This document shows positions 11,210 to 23,689 of a stretch of 64,000 nt of DNA, one piece after another. Position 1 is the stretch's first letter. Every line of letters starts with the position of its first letter. A program made the translations under genes and the position numbers. A model generated the notes under the pieces. That model was not told the origin of the DNA. It worked only from the letters and a program-made list of their open reading frames with translations, and searched no databases. This DNA is from Porites lobata (lineage: Eukaryota; Cnidaria; Anthozoa; Scleractinia; Poritidae), in contig CALNXK010000181.1 of assembly GCA_942486035.1 (NCBI GenBank), positions 905,001 through 969,000 on the forward strand, given 5' to 3'.

Positions 11210-11775
11210 GTGGCTAACTTCTTCAAAGCGAATAGTATGGCTCCCCCATAGCTGCGATAAAGAGCATAGTCACCCACTTCGTTCAATGAATGCCATCTCA
11301 AAATAAAATAGCAATAGATGGACTTTGAAGCCCTCTATGGCTCCACGCTTCAGTATAAGGGAGTGGTTCGAGGACCACTTTTAGTTATTTATTGAGAAGG
11401 TCTACTTTGTGGCTGAAATCGGGGACGTGTGGAGGAATAGCAGACCGGTAAATTACTAGGCATACCATTATAAATTCTGCTCCACAGTGATCATCGAGGA
11501 CTTGAACTAAATGTTCAATATCTGAACCATCAGACACACAAATCATTAGTTCCCAGTTCTAAAATGATAATCTTTGGCTAAAAAGCCTTAATTTTGTCCA
11601 AATCAAATGACAGCTTCTTAGAGACGGTTCTACCGCCAATGCCTAGAAAAGATACATTTTCGTGAGGCAAGTTCGTGTTGTGAGTGGCACGCCTTTCGTG
11701 ATGTTCGGTGAGGAATGTCTGTAAACGCCTCACAAAGGAATGATGAAGGAAGAGAAGGTTGGAGGTATTAACCAT
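11210..11775 (-). pseudogene. SGNH-hydrolase-like gene, copy 3, broken
   Basis: The first 65 codons (11775-11578) are open and close to copy 2. They end at the same TAG. Past it, block III is present, but about 20 bases are missing near 11,535 relative to copies 1 and 2, and a further base is lost in block V near 11,287, so the rest is out of frame. Confidence 0.6.
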
Positions 11776-13490
11776 AACAGCAAACAGTTGAAAACAAGAA
11801 GGAAATGAGATATACTTAACGTTTGTTGTGCTGAATTTCCAAGGAGAGCTGCTTGTTCAAAGGATAAGCGGGTCAGCTATCGAAGATTCTGCTTGATGTC
11901 AGTTTTCAGACCAAGAGGATTAACGAAAGGTTACACCCTCTTATAAAGGGTCTCCGCGAGATAATGAGATCGAGGCTAAGTAAATTTACTGCGAGTGGCC
12001 TTATCATAGGAGCTTGTGATTATTACCCAAAAGTAAGTTTACTTTTCATCTTGTGATCCTCCTGCGCTCGTAAACCATTGTAAGATAATTCAAAGTTCAC
12101 ATTCGAGAGCCTCTAAGCCTTTGAAGGCACAATCGACCCCACCCCCAAAAAATCCATGCATTGAAGAAATTGGAAGGGGACACATAAAATTGTTTATTTG
12201 GTTCCAAGTAAACTCATTTATTTGACTTTCAGAACCTTTTCATGGCTCACAAAAACTTTCTAATGGCAAGAGAAGGAGTCTAGGTTCAGCATACTTCCCA
12301 TTTCCCCTAAGTGAACCTCGCTTGTGGTTTCACACTGGAAATTAAGGATGGTACTTGTGGTTGAGTACCGATCCACCCGTCTCAACTAAAACAAGCCATT
12401 TTCCAGACCGGTTTCGAGTTTACTGTCTTCTTCAGCGGAATTTTACAGTGTAATTCATACTAAGAAGAAATTAGCCTGCATAACAGGCGCTTGAGCCAAG
12501 CAAGGCGAACAAGGCGTTTTGCGTGAAGTAATAAACGAGTGCAAAGGGCAAGATGAGGGGAAGAGAAAGTGCCCCACAACAGAAAAACAAATCCGCTCAC
12601 GTAAGAAACTTCTAATACCTTTTGTTACACAATACCAACAGGCCTTGCCTGGCCTGAAGAGAATACTAATGGGGAAATGACACCTTATACAAAACCAGCA
12701 ACGGCTAAGAGAAATCTTTAAGAAGACTCCCATCATATCTTATGACAAGGGAAAATCTCTTATCAGGAATACCTCCTCCCCACAAAAATTGATTGGTCCG
12801 TCCCTTATACTAGACGGCTCTGAAGTTGTCTGAGACATCTTATGGTAGTATAAGTAGTGCCATTGATTGAGTTTAAACCTACCGTTAGCCGGCTCATCTG
12901 ATTGAAATTGAAATGCGCAAAATAGTGCTGTTAACACAATCATCTGGTCCCTAGATTAGAGAAAAGAAACGACTTATCCGTCGCGCAACAAGAAAAAAAA
13001 GTCCACCTCACACCACCTAGCGTACCTAGCCTGCCTAGCCATAGAAAAATTATCTATCAATTTAACGATACCTAAAGTAAAATCATAGTTTTGTGTGAAA
13101 CCAAACTCTGTTCATTTAGTCTCAGCGCTAGTTATTACTTACCACCTATCAAAAGGATCCAGCCCTGGGTTTATCTGAAAGGTAAAATCGGAATTAAAAC
13201 TAATATGGCAATCATGTTGGGTGTTACATTAGAAAATCGATTGCACAAACTACCATAGTGAATTAAAAACGACAAATTACCTGATCGATTTCCGCCAGGC
13301 GGTTTTCCAGGTAACTGATCAGTTCCTCTACAAAGGCCCTAACCTGAGGATCGTTCACTTCCAGCTATTCAAAGAAAAAGTAGGAAACTTCTTTTGACAT
13401 AAGTTGTTCAAAAGACTACAGTGTAGATGGTAAAGAAATGTATCTTTGGTTGCGATCTGAAATTACCGTAAAAACTTGACTCTCAGCCAT

Positions 13491-13571
13491 GTCTAGCCTC
13501 CCACGCAGGCGTTTTTAGGGGAGGGACGAAATACGAGCTCCCCTAAAAACGAGTGTGTGGGAGGCTAAAGC
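13491..13571. repeat. 80-bp hairpin, second copy
   Basis: Same inverted repeat as 6711-6790, with a few substitutions, at the equivalent place in the second long unit. Confidence 0.7.
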
Positions 13572-16500
13572 CATGTCCTTTACGAGCAGCTTAGCTGAGG
13601 GTGTGATATTTTTCGAGAAGGCATTCTTTTATTACAGATGTTTGGCAGTGTTACAATGTCAGAGAGTCATTTCCGTTAATATTCTAAACGCAACATACTG
13701 ATAGGCCCGGTTCAAAGGTCGAATTTCACATTTGACCAAACAAGTTGTGTGAGAGTTCATGGGATTTTTTTGTTGCTTTTTTATGCCGAGGGAGGAGGAA
13801 CTCCCTTATATAAGCTACCTTATTACATGAAATTTTGGCGACATCAGTAATTTAGAAATTTAAAAAACTCTATATTTAGCGGCACTTTTATTAATTTTTT
13901 CGTGGAACTTTTGGTGGATAACCAGAGTAACGGTGATTACCTGTTCAGTTTACTTGTAGATGAAAATAGACTACTACAGGAAGAACTAATAAGAATATTT
14001 TAACTGAACAACAACCCTAAAGCAGCTGTGTTTTTATTTCTTTCCTGTACGGTCCTAGCTCCTCAGGTTCCTGCCTCAGTGAATTTTAATTTGGATTTTT
14101 AAAAAGAAAAGTCATAAATTTGTATGCACCAAATAAAGCTCAAAAAACATTTTAAAAGCGCTCCCTTCTGATTTTATAAACAAGTTTTATGTCAGACGCA
14201 ACGTGAACCGATTTTGCGTCAAATCAAGTAAACAAATGGAGTAGAATTTTGTTATTTTGTTTGGACTTGACAGCGATCAAATGTTTTTAGTCTCTGTTCC
14301 GTGGTTTTCACGCGCTTCCCTCATTGGCAAGTGTCATCTGAGGTAAATTTACTGTAAGTGGCCTTATCATAGGAGCTCGTGATTATTACCCAAAAGTAAT
14401 TTTACTTTTCGTCTTGTGATTCTCATGCAATCGTAAACCATTGTAAGGTAATTCAAAGTTCACATTCGAGATTCTCTAAGCCTTTGAAGGCGCAATCGAC
14501 CCCACCCCCCGAAAAATCCACGCATTGAAGAAATTGGAAGGGGACACATAAAATTTTTTATTTGGTTCCAAGTAAACTCATTTATTTGGCTTTCTGAACC
14601 TTTTCATGGCTCACAAAAACTTTCTAATGCCAAGAGAAGGTGTCTAGGTTCAGCATGCTTCCCATTTCCTGTAAGGGAACCTCCCTTGTGGTTTCACACT
14701 GGAAATTAAGGATGGTACTTGTGGTTGAGTACCGATCCACCCATCTCAACAAAAACAAGCCATTTTCCGGACCAGTTTCGACTTTACTGTCTTCTTCAGC
14801 GGAATTTTACAGAGTGATGCTGGCAAATACCGATGCTGAGAAAATTGAATTCTTACTAAGAAGAAACTAGCCTGCATAACAGACGCTTGAGCCAAGCAAG
14901 GTGAACAAGGCGTTTCGCGTGAAGCATGAAACAAGTGCGAAGCGCAAGACGAGGGGAAGAGAAACAGCCCCACAACGGAGAAACATCCGCTCACGTAAAA
15001 AACTTCTAATACCTTTTGTTACACAATACCAACAGGCCTTGCCTAGCCTGAAGAGAATACTAATGGGAAATGACACCTTATACAAAACCAGCAACGACTA
15101 AGAGAAATCTTTAAGGAGACTCCCATCATATCTTATGACAAGGGAAAATCTCTTATCAGGACTACCTCCTCCCCACAAAAACTGACTGGTCTGTCTCTTA
15201 TACTAGACTGCTCTGAAGTTGTCTGAGACATCTTATAGTTGTATAAATACCGCCATTGATTGAGATTGAACCTACCATTAGCCGGCTCATCTGGTTGAAA
15301 TTGTAAAGCGCAAAATAGCGTGGGTATTACGATCATCTGGTCCCTAGATTTGAAAAAAGAAACGATTTATCCGTCGCGCAACAAGAAAAGAAGTTCATCT
15401 CACACCACCTAGCCTGCCTAGCCATAGAAAAAGTATCTATCAATTTAACGATACCTAAAGTAAAATCATAGTTTTGTGTGAAACTGAACTCTGTTCATTT
15501 AGTGTCAGCGCTAGTTATTACTTACCACCTGTCGAAAGGATCCAGCCCTGGGTTTATCTGAAAGGTAAAATCGGAATTAAAACTAATACGGCAATCATGT
15601 TGGGTGTTACATTAGAAAATCGATTGCACAAACTACCATAGTGAATTAAAAACGACAAATTACCAGATCGATTTCCGCCAAGCGGTTTTCTAGGTAACTG
15701 ATCAGTTCCTCTACAAAGGCCCTAACCTGAGGATCGTTCACTTCCAGCTATTCAAAGAAAAAGTAGGAAACTTCTTGTAGCATAAGTTGTTCAAAAGACT
15801 ACAGCGTAGATGGTTAAGAAATGTATCTTTGCTTGCGATCTGAAATTATCGTAAAAACTTGACTCTCAGCCATGTCCTTTACGAGCAGCTTAGCTGAAGG
15901 TGTGATATTTTTCGAGAAGGCTTGAATGTCACATGTGGCCAAACAAGTTATGCGAGAGTTAAATGCGTGTGATTTTTTTTGTTGCTTTTTTATCCCGGGG
16001 GAGGGGGAACTCCCTTCTATAAGCTACGTTATTACATGACATTTCGGCGACATCAGTAATCTAGCAATTTAAAAAAATATATATTTAGCGGCACCTTTGT
16101 TAATTTTTTCATGGAACTTTTGGGGATAATCAGAATAACGTTGATTACCTGTTCAGTTTACTTGTAGATGGAAATAGACTAGTACAGGAAGAACTAATAT
16201 AGGTAATTAACAGCATGTGCCGAAAAAACTTAATGAGAGCGAAGCGCAAGACAAGGACTACCTCCTCCCCATAAAAATTGACTGGTCTGTCCCTTATACT
16301 AGACAGCTCTAAAGTTGTCTGAGACATCTTATAGTGATATAAATACTGCCATTGATTGAGTTTGAACCTACCGTTAGCTGGCTCATCTGATTGAAATTGA
16401 AATGGGCAAAATAGCGCTGTTAACACGATCATCTGGTCCCTAGATTAGAAAAAAGAAACGATTTAGCTGTCGCGCAACAAGAAAAGAAGTTCACCTCACA

Positions 16501-16895
16501 CCACCTAGCCTGCCTAGCCATAGAAAAATTATCTATTAATTTAACGATACCTAAAGTAAAATCATAGTTTTGTGTGAAACCGAACTCTGTTCATTTAGTG
16601 TCGGCGCTAGTTATTACTTATCACCTCTCATAAGGATTCATTTCTGGGTTTATCTGAAAGGTAAAATCGGAATTAAAACTAATACGGCGATCATGTTGGG
16701 TGTTACATTAGAAAATCGATTGCACAAACTACCATAGTGAATTAAAAACGACATATTACCTGGTCCATTTCCGCCAATCGATTTTGGAGGTAGCTAATGA
16801 GTTCCTCCACAAAGTCCCTCACTTGGGGGTCGTTCACTTCCAGCTATTCAAAGAAAAATTAGGAAACTTCTTTTAGCATAAGTTCAAAAGACTAC

Positions 16896-17450
16896 AGCTG
16901 TGGCACTCATGACGGTTTGTCTCCTCTCCTCAGTTGCGTCACCCAACAAATTAAGGAATTGCCACTATCAGTTCACTTGGTCTCGCATTGACCTAAGTGA
17001 TGAAAGTTTCCATATTTCAAAACAACTGACTTTAAAACCACTGGATTCAAATAACAAAAATGCATTATCATAATATCCTTTAGGCAACAAACAGGCACAG
17101 ATATATAGTTGATATTAATCTGGTTATCAATAATGGTAAAAAATGTAATTTGCTGCGTAATATATTCCATTAATACAACCATAAAAAAAACTGAGGAAGC
17201 CTCATGTAGATATTGAAAATTGTTCTGAATTAACATGTTTGTCTTGAGTTACTAATTCACATAATATTGAATAAGGCCATCAGATTGGTTCAATTTAAAA
17301 AGATAATAACAAGCTTTAAATATTGATCACCACTGTAATTCACATATTAAGTAAATAGTGATCTGGGTGAATTTATCTGCCATTGTTTTTGAAGTTGCAT
17401 TGTCAATTTTGGCTCGAAAGCTTGGCAAACAATATGCCTGTCAAACAACA
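16896..17450. other. gene-free stretch after the array
   Basis: Single-copy AT-rich sequence. An 87-codon minus frame (16973-17236) has no recognisable motif or splice context and I do not call it. Confidence 0.4.
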
Positions 17451-18151
17451 TCCAAAACCGCCTGGTTGTTCTCAGCCAATTTGTTGCTCTCCTTCCTCCA
17501 TTAAACAGAATACCCCAGTACCGTATGTTGTACTGTAAGCAAGGGTCCTTCTCGAAAACACATCTTTGCCCGCTTTTCCAACCACAAGACTGGCTCCTAT
17601 AGACTTAGATGTGTCGCTGACAGGAAATCTAATCCTCCTAGGAGTATTTTTCGCAGGCACAGGGCTGAAACTTTCTGCTTGGTCCGAATTGATAGAGTCA
17701 CATGCACTGTCACACTTTTCCACCTGGCAGGGTTTAATGTGTCAAAAGAAAATGAAATTAGGTAAGGTTGATGACAGAGATACCAGCGTAGAAGTTCATT
17801 ATTACCATAAAGGGGGCCGAAAAATGTTGGAACTAGCTTCCGTTCACTAATGCAAGCAGAGAGCCAGTCGATGGACGTGAGGACTACTGTGTCTCTTACT
17901 TTTGTCTATTTCAAGGAATCTTCCCGCGAGGAAAAAGCTTGTGGGTTGTACTTCGATCAAAGTGAGTTCTCACAGTTCCTCCAAATCACTTGGTTTTCTC
18001 CAGAAGTATTTTAGGCTGAAACTTCCCGCGTTTTTTGGTTATGAAATAAAATTCCAAACCATCGAGGATGTTGCTCGAAGAGGATGCCGTAGATCTACAC
18101 TAAGAATGTTGTTGCGGTTTGCTACAGTGATCTGCTGCGGTGGTATCATAG

Positions 18152-19700
18152 TCAGTACTCCCTGGGGAGTAGTGTTGCACGACTCAATCTGTCCGCATAA
18201 CGTTATTTATTCCAGCCAAGTGGCGCTCGCGGAGATGAAAGTTGTGACGGACACTAAGCCAAAATAACTCCCATAACCAATACATAGCTATAGGGTTTTT
18301 ACAAGAGCCTTTGTTAATAAAAACCATGGCTTGCGTGTTGTCAGTTTCCACGCAAATACGTGTGTTTGTCCAAGAGGGGCCCCAATGTGATGGCAATGAC
18401 TGGGAGTAACGATCGCTCTCTCTCTCGTCAAGGGGCCCAGGAACCAGCAAACCAGTCATCAGGCAAGACGGCTCCAAAACCATGAAAGGACGTGTCCGTT
18501 TGAATATAAATAGGCTGGCGAAAATCGAGCATCATGCGGTGCCAGTTAAACGTGATGAGAAATTCTTTCCACCAAAAGAAAATCAGTTGATAAAGGACAC
18601 CGATGAGAAGAGTGATTTAATTTGTTTAGGCAGTCAATCATGTGATGTAGGAATGTGCGACCACCATGGACAACTTGGCATGCAAAGTTTAAAGATCCTG
18701 CAAGGAACTGCAATTGGTGTTTAGAGGCAGAAGCCTTGAGTGAGAAAGTGTTAATGAGGTCGATCAGCCGGTTAAACTTGTCCTTGGGAAGTCGGGGAGA
18801 CATAGTTGAGGAATCTAGCTCAATGCCTAAGAAGGTGACGCGCTGGGTGAGAGAAACAACTTTGCGCCAACTCGCGTTAAATCCGAAATAATGCAGCAAA
18901 TTGATACGGGTGACAAGCCCCCGCTGACATTCTTCCTTAGTACTTCCAATGATAAGAAAATCATCCTGGTAATTAACCACAGCACGAAAACCATGGTGAG
19001 CCTTCATGCGAACAATAGCGTTAGAGATACCTTTGAAAATGAACGGTGCGCACAAGAGACCGAAACTAAGTCTGTTGTCCACATAATAATTATACTGGGA
19101 AGAGTCATGTGTGCCAAACATCCAGCGAAAACCTTATAATTCTCGGTGAGGGGGGAAACTGGGATCCAGCGCCAAGCAGATTCGATATCAACTATCGAGT
19201 AAAAACAATAAGGTGTAGAAAATGACACCGCGCTGTCAATTGAATTCATGTGAAAGGACTCTAAGTCACGCTTAATATAAGCGTTCAATGAAATACCATG
19301 CAGACTACTGCAGTCAGTAATTGGGCGGAATTTTCCTGAGTCCTTTTTTGGTACATGGCCGATAGGGTGAACGCAACGCGGTTTAGTTTGAACCATAGAG
19401 ATGCGCCCTAAGGTGAGTTCTTTTGTGGATAAACTATCCATTTCCGGTTTAAAGTCTGGGCAGGTAGCACTAGAGTGATTGTCGGATTCGTAGGCGACAA
19501 TACAAGAAGGGTCGGACTCTAGAATAAGCTTAAAACCAAAACGCAAACCCTCGAGGATAAAAATTCTATCGGGGTCATCAGAAAGTTCCTTGTCCCAAGC
19601 ATGGAAACGTAAACGGCAATCCTCAAGCGGGGGTATAGAAAAATTTGTTGAAGTAAGACACGCGAAGGGTGTTGACAGAACATTTTCCTTGAGCGGGGAC
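18152..19700 (-). pseudogene. DIRS-like RT-RNase H, frameshifted
   Basis: The RT fingers/palm region (HVPKKDSGKFRPITD, then SIVDIESAWRWIPV) lies at 19546-19004. A frameshift in the 19004-19121 overlap leads into the palm motif NYQDDFLIIGSTKEEC and the thumb region to 18546. RNase H follows (ETDNTQAM, SCKNPIAM) and loses frame by one base at about 18190, after which the other frame reads to a stop at 18152. The chain copies RNA into DNA in the cytoplasm or nucleus in active relatives. At least three disruptions, so not functional. Confidence 0.85.
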
Positions 19701-19717
19701 TGTTCTAAAAAATCGGT

Positions 19718-20721
19718 TCATTTTTTGCTCTTCTCAGCATTCGCGGAACCCGAACAACTCTTGCCCTTATGCTGAGTAGAGGAACAGTAAATACAAACGT
19801 GCTTGTAACAACACGACTGTGGATTTGGGCAACCAGTTGGGTTGAAGTTCCAGCCAAAACAGAATTCTTCATTTCCTGACCCGCGGCTATCCCCTCGACT
19901 TTCGTTTTGGGAAGGGCAGCGTGCCACGGCGGAATCAAAATACTGCGCACTGAGGTCTTCTAAATTGGTGCCCCATCCAAAATAATCCCGTGCTTTCGTG
20001 GCATGGTAATCTTGATCAAATGCAAGGATGGCCTTGGTTTGAAAACGAGTGCCTTTTATAGCCAAAAATTTCAAGTATGTGAGGTAATCAGCGGCTTCGC
20101 AAGGACTCTTAGTAAAAAGAGACTCAAGAATCTTAATATTTGCAAGAATAAATTGCGAACAAGACAGCTGTAACCGTTTGAGCTGTTTACTGTCAGGGGC
20201 AAAAACAGAGTCTGAAGGCAACAAAGGCTTACCTTCCGGTGAAGAATTGGTGCTGGGAGAAGCCGGAGAAGATAAGGCAGCTTGAGAACCAGAAGCGGCA
20301 GAAGTAGCAGAACCAGATGTAGCAGAAGTAGTGGCTAAGGTGGCTGTCTCTAATGCCTTATTTTCCTGCGTCGACTGGGGGACTTGAAATTCCGCTTCCA
20401 GCTAAGAGATTTCCTCTGCCAAATTGAATCCAGGCAGAAGATCCTGAGAGCGGCATTGGCAGTGTCCACTTGAGGTCCCGCATCGTCCTGTCGGAGTAGG
20501 GAAAGCAGTCGCCAAAGCATGATTTTTTGGCCAACAATTAAGCCCATGTTGGCCAAGTCCTGCTCCGTGATTGAGGCAAAGACTTGTTTTGATGTTATTT
20601 GGTGCTCAACCAGGACGTCTTTGATATCACCAGGAATGTCCTGACCACGGCAAACTTTAGAAAGCCATGAACTCTCGGGGAGTTTGCTTAGCTTTTTAGA
20701 ACTTTTCGTTTTTGGAGGCAT
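19718..20721 (-). pseudogene. DIRS-like gag with SAM-like and CCHC parts
   Basis: Starts MPPKTKSSKKLSKLPESSW (ATG 20721). Residues about 25-85 look like a SAM-type helical domain (ITEQDLANMG). The frame shifts near 20450 and a TAG follows near 20400; a Ser/Thr/Ala-rich linker leads into the open frame 20224-19718. That part has helical core sequence and ends with a Cys/His knuckle (CFGWNFNPTGC...CCYKHVCIYC). Gag would package the RNA in an active element. Confidence 0.75.
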
Positions 20722-20886
20722 TTTTCATGATATCAAAATACAAAGGCGGTTCTGCTAGCTAAGAATGACTGATACAAACGATGACATGTCGTGGGCTATA
20801 AGGGCTAACCCATGTCACGCACATTCGAAGATTGACAATTGTTACTACATATTATACAACCATTGGTCAGAGTCCAATACTTATCA

Positions 20887-21191
20887 TTATTATCACCATC
20901 ATCACTACTATAACAAATATATTTTCTTCAATCACAGTCAGTCTCCATCAGTTTTAAATCTGAGTACCCAATCTACCCATGTGCATTTGATAGAATAATA
21001 TTATTTTTACATTCACTTTTTGACATATCTCAAGTCCTCCAATTATTGACAAAACCCAAACCAGAGACTTATACAAAGTAACAGGACCTGAACATCTTCA
21101 GAATCTTTAGTTAGCATTCAATTCCTAAAAAACACACTTGTTAGTTCCCTGATATAATAACCCATCCGTTCCAAAAAACTGAAAGCTTCTT
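20887..21191. repeat. 300-bp direct repeat, copy 1
   Basis: Starts near TTATTATCACCATCATC and ends at CAAAAAACTGAAAGCTTC, nearly identical to 22637-22937. It lies immediately 3' of the SAP/SWIM pseudogene on the minus strand. Confidence 0.88.
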
Positions 21192-21192
21192 T

Positions 21193-22382
21193 TCAGGACG
21201 GAGCAAACTTAGGGTTGATCTCTTGAAGCTTGTTTTTTAACAAAGCTTCATCAGATGCCTCTGTACCCAAATTTTTCCTAGCTTCATACAACAAGCACCT
21301 TACTCCACTATCAGGGTTATACTCTGTGTCTATATTCGACTTTTTTACCTCAAGTTCCATGACAGGTTGGGGCTTGATTTTATCTTCTCTTACAGGCCTG
21401 TGCCATAGTTGTAAACTTGAAGTGCATGCCTTCGCTTGTGTCATATCAGATTCATTTTCCAAGTCCTTAATATCTTGACAACAATACAAGCTGAAATTAC
21501 AGAGTTTCATCATAACGGCAAGCACATGATTGGAAAAACCAACAGATCCTGCTACACATGTACATGAAGCATATTTAACAACCCCACTTACTAAACAAAG
21601 TGCAACTTGTAATTTGTGGGGTGGCTCATTTTTTTAAAGCTATGGTAACACGAGCATTTAAAATAGAAATATTGGCCATCACATGCGCAAGTTAAGTCTC
21701 TCAGGTATTCATCATCAAGAAATGTTTTTGCCTTTTTCATGCTTGTTGGAACAGCATGGTTCTGTTTATTTCTGTCAAAGTTTTTCCAGATTTACAAATA
21801 TGTAAATCCATCTCTGCATTCGTTGCAAACTTGTAGACCATCCGGGTGATGGAAATTTAACAGTACTTTCCTCAGGCATCGCATCACTTTGAGCGAGTTG
21901 TTCTTGTCTCGCCTTTCGATGCGAGTATATCAACATCTTTATCATGACCAAACGCAACATTATTCAAGAACTCTACAAAATGAAAGTAGAATTAATCATT
22001 ACATTTTTAAAAACATTTCATCGAGAAAAATAACTCCTAAATCTTTTAATCTGCATTTACAATATCAAAGTCTCTTTTAATTCTAAAAAGTATCATGCAC
22101 GACTGACAAATACTGTACTTAGCTTTTCGCCAATTGTGCCTTTGTTTTTAACCCCTTTGCTGGATCGCCACGACATCTAAACCAAAAGCAAAGTTCATCT
22201 GTTTTAAGAGCAGTCGGATTCCTTCTTTGAAGCGATGCTCCGGGGATATCTTCCTCCGTAAGACTCTGAGAAAGACGGCTACTTACAGAGCCATGAGCGG
22301 CCATATTTCTAACACGAGCAAACAAGGCCCAGCTAACCTCGTTTTCACATTTATCGCTCCCAGTCTCTATTTCGTTCTGCAT
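21193..22382 (-). pseudogene. SAP/SWIM-finger gene of YqaJ-type family
   Basis: The first exon begins at ATG 22382 (MQNEIETGSDKCENEV) and ends in a SAP-like motif (ELCFWFRCRGDPAKGLK). Its expected donor reads CTAAGT rather than GTAAGT, near 22119. A second exon follows the acceptor at about 21973. Between 21960 and 21590 the frame is broken repeatedly. The last part has a SWIM-like finger, SCTCVAGSVGFSNHV, where the third zinc ligand is Ser, then a QLWHRPVRED segment and a stop at 21193. SAP-SWIM proteins in cnidarians often end in a YqaJ-type nuclease domain; none is visible here. Clearly inactive. Confidence 0.65.
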
Positions 22383-22636
22383 AGGGTGTATTAGTTTCTT
22401 GGAAAATATAAGTTGACTCTAACAAAATGTCTGCATAAGGGCATTAGTTTGTTCTAAAGCACAAGGAATGGTATTCAAGTTATACTTTACAAGTGATGGG
22501 ATGGTGGTGGTAGGGAAGGTGAAACTAGATATTTTTGTGTATTGTTTTTGAAAATTTTGACTTATTTTTTACGAGTTGTCTTACAGATAGACTTTTAGTT
22601 TTGAAAAAAAGACAAATTTTGGTTTTATTTTCTATA

Positions 22637-22937
22637 TTATTATCACCATCACTACTATAACAAATATATTTTCTTCAATCACAGTCAGTCTCCATCAGTT
22701 TTAAATCTGAGTACCCAATCTACCCATGTGCATTTGACAGAATAATATTATTTTTGCTTTCACTTTTTCACATATCAAGTCCTCCAATTATTGAAGAAAC
22801 CCAAACCAGAGACCTATATAAAGTAACAGGACCTGAACAGCTTCAGAATCTTTAGTTTAACATTCAATTCCTAAAAAACACACTTGTTAGTTCCCTGATA
22901 TAACAACCCATCCGTTCCAAAAAACTGAAAGCTTCCT
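22637..22937. repeat. 300-bp direct repeat, copy 2
   Basis: Second copy of 20887-21191. It abuts the 3' end of the Harbinger transposase on the minus strand, as copy 1 abuts the SAP/SWIM gene. Confidence 0.88.
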
Positions 22938-23680
22938 CTCTTTAAAGTGAAGTAATTGGATATTGAAAATTTACTAACAAAGCACATACAGTCCAGATCT
23001 GATTTATAGACCCAAAACTGGAAAGAGGCAGAACTTGACTAAAACTATGCCAAGCCTTGATTCCCTAAATTGCTCTTTCAACATAAATACGCACATTTGC
23101 TATACTTGTGGTCTCAAAACACTGGCTTTGTGTGAACTGGTAATTGGCAGAACATGTCTTTGGAGGAATATATAAACTTGCTGCTCTGAGGACCATTAGG
23201 TCATGGATCTCAAAGCCTCTTGTCTGCAAGGTACTGGTCCTCCATTTCAATTGTCTGACAGAAGTTACTCTTCACAATTTCCTTGTCACTTTTTCTTCCA
23301 AGATACAACTGACGAACAAATGTTATCCATCTACTCGGTGAAATGCAAATGAGCCCTTTAAATGTGTCGTGAGATTTATAGTCTGAGTACATTTCTGAGC
23401 GCTTCTGATAATCCTAGGGCAACTCACATTTCAGCTCTGTGCAATCAAGAATTCCACGTACGTTTTCATACCTTCCTTTAAAAGAATCTGGCAAGTGTTG
23501 TTTTATTTTGTCTCTTGAAGGCCATAAAGGCAAACTTCCCAACATTATGTAAAGGTAGTTTGCCCAAGTAACAAAATCATCAGAGACGGTACTTACAGAG
23601 ATGCTAAATCTGTGCCAAGTCACCCTCGAATAAGCCAAGATGCACCCTTGTTAGAAAAAAACCACAACTGATCGATGGGC
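22938..23680 (-). pseudogene. PIF/Harbinger DDE transposase, broken
   Basis: Minus-strand reading shows, in order, GDLAQ and FSISVSTVS (helix-turn-helix-like start, frameshift near 23600), VTWANYLYIMLGSLPLWPSR, the first acidic motif ILDCTELKCE followed by an in-frame TAG at 23414, then SHDTFKGLICISPS, ITFVRQLYLGRKSDKEI, the second acidic region LADK, a frameshift near 23210, and the E-containing NVRIYVERAI, with a tail to a stop near 22938. This is the DDE_Tnp_4 pattern of PIF/Harbinger. The N-terminus is missing. Not functional. Confidence 0.82.
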
Positions 23681-23689
23681 TCTATTTCT

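Larger units (their letters stand above)
651..16895. repeat. higher-order tandem array, 6.8-kb unit
   Basis: The stretch is built from recurring modules. A (about 1.1 kb): 651-1758, 4067-5168, 10913-11978. B (about 0.8 kb): 1759-2575, 5169-5988, 7520-8338, 11979-12767, 14344-15160. C (about 0.72 kb): 2576-3293, 5989-6711, 8339-9055, 9424-10148, 12768-13492, 15161-15874, 16256-16895. D (about 0.77 kb): 3294-4066, 10149-10912. E long: 6850-7519, 13640-14343; E short (e): 9100-9423, 15915-16255. Order is ABCD, then ABCEBCeCD, then ABCEBCeC. The two full units are offset by 6.78-6.85 kb along their length. Similarity between copies is high by eye with scattered substitutions and small indels. The last C module diverges from about 16630, and sequence after about 16,900 is single-copy. 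Confidence 0.88.
17450..20721 (-). mobile_element. degenerate DIRS-like retrotransposon
   Basis: Minus-strand order is gag-like ORF (20721-19718), reverse transcriptase (about 19700-18546), RNase H (18483-18152). The RT active-site box reads YQDDFLI, and the RNase H ends in HLAGINNVM followed by an LSRA-type tail, both typical of DIRS-order elements. Downstream (17450-18150) no tyrosine recombinase could be recognised in any frame. No split inverted terminal repeats were found. Frameshifts and stops throughout make it inactive. Confidence 0.82.

Noticed and set aside
651..16895. CRISPR-like or rDNA array
   Set aside because: Units are kilobases long, contain ORFs and lack short repeat-spacer structure or rRNA sequence.
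17450..18150. DIRS tyrosine recombinase
   Set aside because: No frame shows the R..HxxR..Y pattern; I could not support it.
17902..18267. 121-codon plus-strand ORF
   Set aside because: Overlaps the DIRS RNase H end on the other strand; no motif.
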